Made by a program: the position numbers and the translations under genes. Shown here in pieces: positions 39,333 to 43,230 of a stretch of DNA of 43,230 bases. Origin of the DNA: a virus. The stretch covers positions 1-43,230 of IMG/VR virus record IMGVR_UViG_3300025704_001179, one strand, 5' to 3'. Numbering within the stretch: the stretch's first letter is position 1; each line of letters opens with the position of its first letter. Below the pieces are notes generated by a model. It did not search any database. It had not been told where the DNA came from and saw nothing but the letters and a program-made list of their open reading frames with translations.

Positions 39333-41067
39333 TCTTACTTTCGCTCAGTGTCCAAAGTGCATCTTCTAATGTTTCTACAAGAGGTTCTCCGCCTAGATTA
39401 AAACTAGTATTAAAGATAATCGGAACTCCAGTCTTTTCTTTAAATGCCTTAATCACTCGGTAGTAAAGAGGATTTTCTTCTTCAGTAACTGTCTGAATGC
39501 GACATGTACCGTCCACATGAATAATACTAGGTATTTTTTCAGCAATGCCTGGTTGACAATTAACAGCATACATCATATGTGGACTGTCTTCCATTCCCCG
39601 TAAATCAAACCATTCGTGTGCGTCTTCGGCAAGTATTGATCCTGCAAACGGACGGAAGTATTCTCGATGTTTAATTTCATTAACGAAATCTTTGCCATCT
39701 TCAAAGGTCGGATCGAACATCAACGAACGATTTCCTAATGCACGTGGACCGTTTTCAGCACGACCTTGAAACATTGCTACAATATTCTTATTAGTCATTA
39801 ATTCGATAACGTCATCGTCTGTTGCATCAGTAACAATAGCATTATATTCTTCTGCCAATTTAGTAATATCTTCATCTTTATAATTATACTGAGGACCTAG
39901 ATAAATTTCTCTAGGCTGTGATTCTAAAGATTGACTAGTAGCATAATAATATAGTAAAGCAGCGCCAATGGCTGTTCCGCCATCATTTGATATAGGCTCA
40001 ACAAATAATTCGATACCTTCTTCATTAAGCCTATTAAGATACCAGTAGTTTGCTACACAGTTTAATCCGTAGCCGCCAGATAGTACTACTTTATTTTTAC
40101 CTGATAATTTTGTAGCAGACAAAATTATATCTAATGCTTGTTCTTGTGTTTCTTGTTGACATGCATATGCTAAGTCTCTTCGATTTTGGTACTCTGTCCA
40201 AGTATGGTCATCTCCAACAGGACTATCTGACAATTCTTCATAATTTTTATGATTTACTATTGCAGCATTTGGATATGTTGGAACGAAAAGACTTCTATCA
40301 GCTAGTGGAATTTTAGTACTGTTTAAAAACAGTTTGGGTATATTACTATTTTCTTTACCGTATGGAAATAGTCCCATTGTTTTACCTGCTTCGATTGCTT
40401 GGAAGCCGCAGTATTGTGTTACTGCTTCGTATACTTTTACTATGCCGGCGTGTCCTGAAACTACAGAAGTAAATGTATTGCCTTCTTCGCCAAACTGTGC
40501 TCCATCTGTATTGGTATTAATGGCTGTAACAATTGGATCTCTACATCCAAAATGTTTGTATAGAGTTTTAATATTGTCAGGATAAGAACAATCGTAAATA
40601 CTCTCAACTTCCCAAAGTAACACATTACCATCTTGAGTTTGTCCTGAAGTTGCAGATCCAGCGCCATCAATAACTACTGCTACAGCTTCGTCAAAGCCAC
40701 TCCTATAAAATGCACAAGCAGCATGTACTTTATGGTGTAAATGGGAAACATCGATACATTGTGGATGATCATGTATATCACCTTTTCTATCAATTAATCC
40801 CATTTTTCTAGCTAAACCTGAATAAAGATTATCGCCCGTATACTCTATTTTTGGTCCATCATTAATAGACGTTGTGTGACACACCACTAGTGCATCAATT
40901 TTATCAGTATATTCTTTTACTTTCAACATTGTTGCTAAAGGGCCGCCATCATACTTGTGTCTTGTAAAGCGTTCTTCTTCGCTTGCAAATACAATTTTAC
41001 CATCTTTAAGTAAGCAAACGCCTGCATTATGGCCTCTTGAAATACCTAAAATATATCCTGATGACAT
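39268..41067 (-). CDS. NodU/CmcH-type carbamoyltransferase
   Basis: 599 residues, the usual length. It transfers a carbamoyl group from carbamoyl phosphate via carbamoyl-AMP to a sugar hydroxyl. The N-terminal domain has YILGISRGHNAGVCLLKDGK, then FASEEERFTRHKYDGG, and the metal/nucleotide motif SHLHHKVHAACAFYRSGFDE. GGYGLNCVANYWY is present. The C-terminal domain has FQGRAENGPRALGNRSLMFD, then REYFRPFAGSILAEDA and IFNTSFNLGGEPLVETLEDA. All family motifs look intact. It lies next to the GT9-like heptosyltransferase gene. Confidence 0.9.
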   Translation of the reverse strand: MSSGYILGISRGHNAGVCLLKDGKIVFASEEERFTRHKYDGGPLATMLKVKEYTDKIDALVVCHTTSINDGPKIEYTGDNLYSGLARKMGLIDRKGDIHDHPQCIDVSHLHHKVHAACAFYRSGFDEAVAVVIDGAGSATSGQTQDGNVLLWEVESIYDCSYPDNIKTLYKHFGCRDPIVTAINTNTDGAQFGEEGNTFTSVVSGHAGIVKVYEAVTQYCGFQAIEAGKTMGLFPYGKENSNIPKLFLNSTKIPLADRSLFVPTYPNAAIVNHKNYEELSDSPVGDDHTWTEYQNRRDLAYACQQETQEQALDIILSATKLSGKNKVVLSGGYGLNCVANYWYLNRLNEEGIELFVEPISNDGGTAIGAALLYYYATSQSLESQPREIYLGPQYNYKDEDITKLAEEYNAIVTDATDDDVIELMTNKNIVAMFQGRAENGPRALGNRSLMFDPTFEDGKDFVNEIKHREYFRPFAGSILAEDAHEWFDLRGMEDSPHMMYAVNCQPGIAEKIPSIIHVDGTCRIQTVTEEENPLYYRVIKAFKEKTGVPIIFNTSFNLGGEPLVETLEDALWTLSESKIEYLYLPEYGKLLTVGNWKVA

Positions 41068-41069
41068 AA

Positions 41070-42077
41070 TTATTTTTCTCCTATTAGTTTTTTATTTGGT
41101 TTATCAAATATGGTCGAAGGTTTATTATTTGCCGACGGCAATTTCTTATTTGAACTTTCTGGTTTTCCGATTTTATCTGCGATACTTTTCATAATTTTTT
41201 TATAATTTTCCTCGTTTAAAATCATATTATCTTCGTTGTGTCTTTCTCTTGCAGGATCTTGAGTAACTCGATACGGCACGTATACTCTATTTTCTTTTCC
41301 GTTATCAATAATTGTAAAGTCTTTATTTCCTGGATAACTTATGTTTTCTGGAAAAGTTGATCCTATAACCACTGTTGCCGGTTTGCCTAATGCGTGGGCA
41401 TAGTGTTGTCCCATGCTATCGCAACCTAGAAAATAGTCTGCTGCATTAACTATTCCCGTCCACTGTAGCAAGCTTGCATTATCTGGTATAGCAGCACCCA
41501 TAGGCCTATCGGTTGGAATTTTGAGATTTGTCATTAATATTACTGCATAATCCTTAGATAGTTCGTCAACTATTCTAAACACATCTGATAATTCAAAACT
41601 GCGGCCACTTTCATCAAATACAAAATTGCCATCTATTTTAACACCGCTGCCAAATGGTTGAAAGACAATAACCTTTTCTTTTTTCATTTGTTGCTTAACT
41701 TGGCCTACTAAATTATACCCATAAATTTGATCGGCTTTTCCGAGATCTAAATTTATAGGCTTACTTTCTACAGCTTCGTCAACATCATTAATAAGCATAT
41801 CAAACGCCTGTATTAAATTAACACGTTGATTAAAATAAGCATTTAGTCTGTAAGGCTCTGGACTAATAATTTCTCTATCTTTTAAAACAGTTTTAAATAA
41901 TTCTTTACTGCCTACTGGCCAAATATTATTTCGCAATTTTGAAGATAAGAACAGTTCATGCCAAGCTTCTGATACTATTACAACATCTGGATCAGTATGT
42001 TCTTTATAATACTCTAATGCAGGTATGCTGCATAACACACGGCCGGCTCCACCGTTAATAAAAAATGCTTTTTTCAT
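41070..42077 (-). CDS. GT9 heptosyltransferase-like protein
   Basis: 335 residues. The N-terminus KKAFFINGGAGRVLCSIPAL is the GT9 opening (glycine-rich, then Pro-Ala-Leu helix). The C-terminal domain has YFLGCDSMGQHYAHALGKPA and TVVIGSTFPENIS, which is the nucleotide-sugar-binding segment of ADP-heptose:LPS heptosyltransferases. VIVFQPFGSGVKID and DELSKDYAVILMTN are the Rossmann-like links. The last 40 residues are Lys/Asn/Ser-rich and probably a flexible extension. GT-B enzymes of this family use ADP-heptose, which this phage can probably make. AGGAG precedes the ATG. Confidence 0.72.
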   Translation of the reverse strand: MKKAFFINGGAGRVLCSIPALEYYKEHTDPDVVIVSEAWHELFLSSKLRNNIWPVGSKELFKTVLKDREIISPEPYRLNAYFNQRVNLIQAFDMLINDVDEAVESKPINLDLGKADQIYGYNLVGQVKQQMKKEKVIVFQPFGSGVKIDGNFVFDESGRSFELSDVFRIVDELSKDYAVILMTNLKIPTDRPMGAAIPDNASLLQWTGIVNAADYFLGCDSMGQHYAHALGKPATVVIGSTFPENISYPGNKDFTIIDNGKENRVYVPYRVTQDPARERHNEDNMILNEENYKKIMKSIADKIGKPESSNKKLPSANNKPSTIFDKPNKKLIGEK

Positions 42078-42095
42078 ATGTACTCCTAGGTAAAC

Positions 42096-42124
42096 ATTAT
42101 ACTATTAATTATTGTATATTTTAA
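42096..42124 (-). promoter_or_regulatory. Weak sigma70-type promoter upstream of the GT9-like gene
   Basis: Minus strand TATAAT (42101-42096) with TTAAAA (42124-42119) 17 bp upstream. The -10 is perfect, the -35 poor. Confidence 0.35.
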
Positions 42125-42143
42125 TATTATTAGACAGTTCTGA

Positions 42144-42725
42144 CTACGGAGAAGTATTAAAAGCTAAAGATACTCTACTATCTTTACTATGATTAGAAAC
42201 TACATCGTGATCCAAATAACTGGGAAACATTATTAATTCGTTTTCACAAGGATGGTGCGAATAGTAAGATTTCAATTCATCAATATCACGATCTGCTGCA
42301 TATGCCCATCCGTAATCTGAAAATTCTCTGCTTCTATAAAAACAAATAGGACTATCTGCATCTACAGGATATTTAATATAATATGTACCACTTATTACTG
42401 ATCCTGGATGACAATGTCTTTTGTTATAAGAATTAGTAGGATTAATATTAATCCAGGATTCTGTTATATATTGAGGCTTAATACAAATTTCCTTACAAAA
42501 AGATAATATATTTTTTTGTATGTTATTTAAAAGAGCTGGGATATAAGTAAGATTTTCTTTTTCAAAAAACTCGTTTGTAATATCAATTCTATCGCCGTTG
42601 ACGCCGCTGATTACTTTATTTGTGTAACCTTTATTCAAAAGAAAGCCTACTTCATCATATATTAGATGAGTAGGCTCTTTGAGGGTAGATATATTAATAG
42701 GTGTTGGAAATAAAAGTTTAATCAT
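42144..42725 (-). CDS. 2OG-Fe(II) oxygenase-like protein
   Basis: 193 residues, the size and layout of a common phage 2OG-Fe(II) oxygenase family. ESWININPTNSYNKRHCHPG, then SVISGTYYIKYPVDADSPIC, holds the N-x-H/H-x-H metal region (H104, H106), and ELIMFPSYLDHDVVSNHSKD, then SRVSLAFN, holds the distal His173 and Arg184. This arrangement matches the family's beta-helix. The substrate is unknown. It is the second such enzyme in the window, and like the first it sits next to glycan genes. A strong sigma70-type promoter and an inverted repeat precede it; AAAGGA is the ribosome site. Confidence 0.72.
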   Translation of the reverse strand: MIKLLFPTPINISTLKEPTHLIYDEVGFLLNKGYTNKVISGVNGDRIDITNEFFEKENLTYIPALLNNIQKNILSFCKEICIKPQYITESWININPTNSYNKRHCHPGSVISGTYYIKYPVDADSPICFYRSREFSDYGWAYAADRDIDELKSYYSHHPCENELIMFPSYLDHDVVSNHSKDSRVSLAFNTSP

Positions 42726-42760
42726 TTGGTGTCCTTTGTTAAATTATAACACCAAATGAT
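42721..42760. promoter_or_regulatory. Inverted repeat flanking the -10 box and covering the start codon
   Basis: ATCATTTGGTG (42721-42731) and CACCAAATGAT (42750-42760) are perfect 11-bp arms 18 nt apart. The -10 box lies between them. One arm covers the ATG at 42725, and the other lies in the promoter spacer, upstream of the likely transcription start, so a DNA operator is more likely than an RNA hairpin. Confidence 0.55.
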
Positions 42761-42771
42761 TTAAAAGTCAA
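42743..42771 (-). promoter_or_regulatory. Sigma70-type promoter of the second oxygenase gene
   Basis: Minus strand TTGACT (42771-42766) and TATAAT (42748-42743) with a 17-bp spacer. Confidence 0.7.
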
Positions 42772-42774
42772 TCT

Positions 42775-43230
42775 TTAATTGCATTCCCAGCTAACGCAAA
42801 CCATACCAAAGCGTCCTGAGTCACCTTGGCAACCGTTGCCGCCGCCACAACTATATGTGTGATAACCACCTGCTCCTGGTATTCTAAGATAACCGTTTGC
42901 TGCGTTCCAGTAACATCCGCGTAGTCCTTCATTCTGATCTACGCCAGAATAAGTTGCGTTACATACACAGCTTTCAAATCCAAATACCGGAGTTGACCAA
43001 CCCGAACTACCGTGTAAACATTGACCTGAACCGCCTGTACAATGTGCAGGCCAAAGGCCATTTAACCCATATTTTGTAATAGTTCTGCTGTCGCTTGCTC
43101 CACTATTTAAATGGAATGTTGTTCTTCTAGCAAATGCGTGACATGCTAAAGATTCATCCCAGTAATCGTCGTAACAGAAGTTCCAGCCGCTACATCTGTC
43201 TGCACTACATGTGCCGCCTGCTTGATCTGG
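42775..43230 (-). CDS. Cysteine-rich C-terminus of a probable adhesin (5'-truncated)
   Basis: The last 151 codons of a gene entering from the right edge; not a separate ORF with its own start. The segment has 13 cysteines, many next to Trp/Gly (DRCSGWNFCYDDYW, GLRGCYWNAANGYLRIPG, SYSCGGGNGCQGDSGRFGM), and ends in VCVSWECN. Cysteine-rich, Gly/Trp-rich C-terminal domains like this are seen at the tips of some marine phage tail fibres and resemble secreted or receptor-binding folds. A host-recognition role is inferred from composition, not from a family match. The N-terminus and total length are unknown. Confidence 0.6.
   Translation of the reverse strand, partial: PDQAGGTCSADRCSGWNFCYDDYWDESLACHAFARRTTFHLNSGASDSRTITKYGLNGLWPAHCTGGSGQCLHGSSGWSTPVFGFESCVCNATYSGVDQNEGLRGCYWNAANGYLRIPGAGGYHTYSCGGGNGCQGDSGRFGMVCVSWECN

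Noticed and set aside
40134-40316. Plus-strand ORF inside the carbamoyltransferase gene
   Set aside because: Leu/Phe-rich antisense shadow with no ribosome site; the carbamoyltransferase on the other strand has intact family motifs here.

Overview
The window is a 43 kb piece of a contractile-tailed (myovirus) phage of the T4 superfamily, most like the marine T4-like phages of picocyanobacteria and SAR11-type hosts. The evidence is a set of T4 core genes recognisable from their protein sequences: UvsX, UvsY, gp32, terminase gp16/gp17, head-completion nuclease gp4, tail tube gp19, tail sheath gp18, and neck/tail-completion proteins gp13/gp14/gp15. Late promoters of the ATAAATA type precede most structural genes. 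Both ends of the window cut through genes. I saw no tRNA, CRISPR array, insertion sequence or integrase, and no photosynthesis gene. The host is inferred, not shown: a heptose pathway argues for a Gram-negative host with heptose in its LPS.

Layout, left to right. (1) 1-6154, minus strand: a tightly overlapping run of glycosyltransferase, capsule-synthesis-like, FkbM methyltransferase and nucleotidyltransferase-cupin genes. (2) 6141-8962, minus: recombination and replication genes (uvsY, a small acidic protein, uvsX, gp32). (3) 9121-21239, minus: a large membrane/zinc-motif protein, terminase gp17, two acidic proteins, gp16, gp4, a tail-tube-like protein, gp19 and a much enlarged gp18 sheath. 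(4) 21352-23136: small accessory genes (HNH-type protein, dNMP-kinase-like protein, methyltransferase, small ORF). (5) 23203-26607: neck and tail completion genes either side of divergent late promoters. (6) 26656-30721, plus: Nudix hydrolase, then HldE, a 2OG-Fe(II) oxygenase, HldD, a cupin and GmhB, which is most of the ADP-L-glycero-D-manno-heptose pathway. (7) 30718-37873, minus: a 1939-residue repeat-rich virion protein and two smaller structural proteins. (8) 37900-42725: SGNH-like protein, methyltransferase, NodU-type carbamoyltransferase, GT9 heptosyltransferase-like protein and a second 2OG oxygenase. (9) 42775-43230: the cysteine-rich C-terminus of a probable adhesin.

How it may work together: structural genes are read from late promoters. 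gp32, the kinase-like gene, hldE and the second oxygenase gene have near-consensus sigma70-type promoters, so sugar metabolism is probably switched on early. The most interesting system is the dispersed sugar machinery. The phage encodes heptose kinase/ADP transfer (HldE), bisphosphate phosphatase (GmhB), epimerase (HldD), a GT9 heptosyltransferase-like protein, a carbamoyltransferase, and several glycosyltransferases and capsule-like proteins. Together these could build or remodel a carbamoylated heptose-containing glycan on the host surface, or less likely on the virion or DNA. Only GmhA, the first pathway enzyme, is not seen here.
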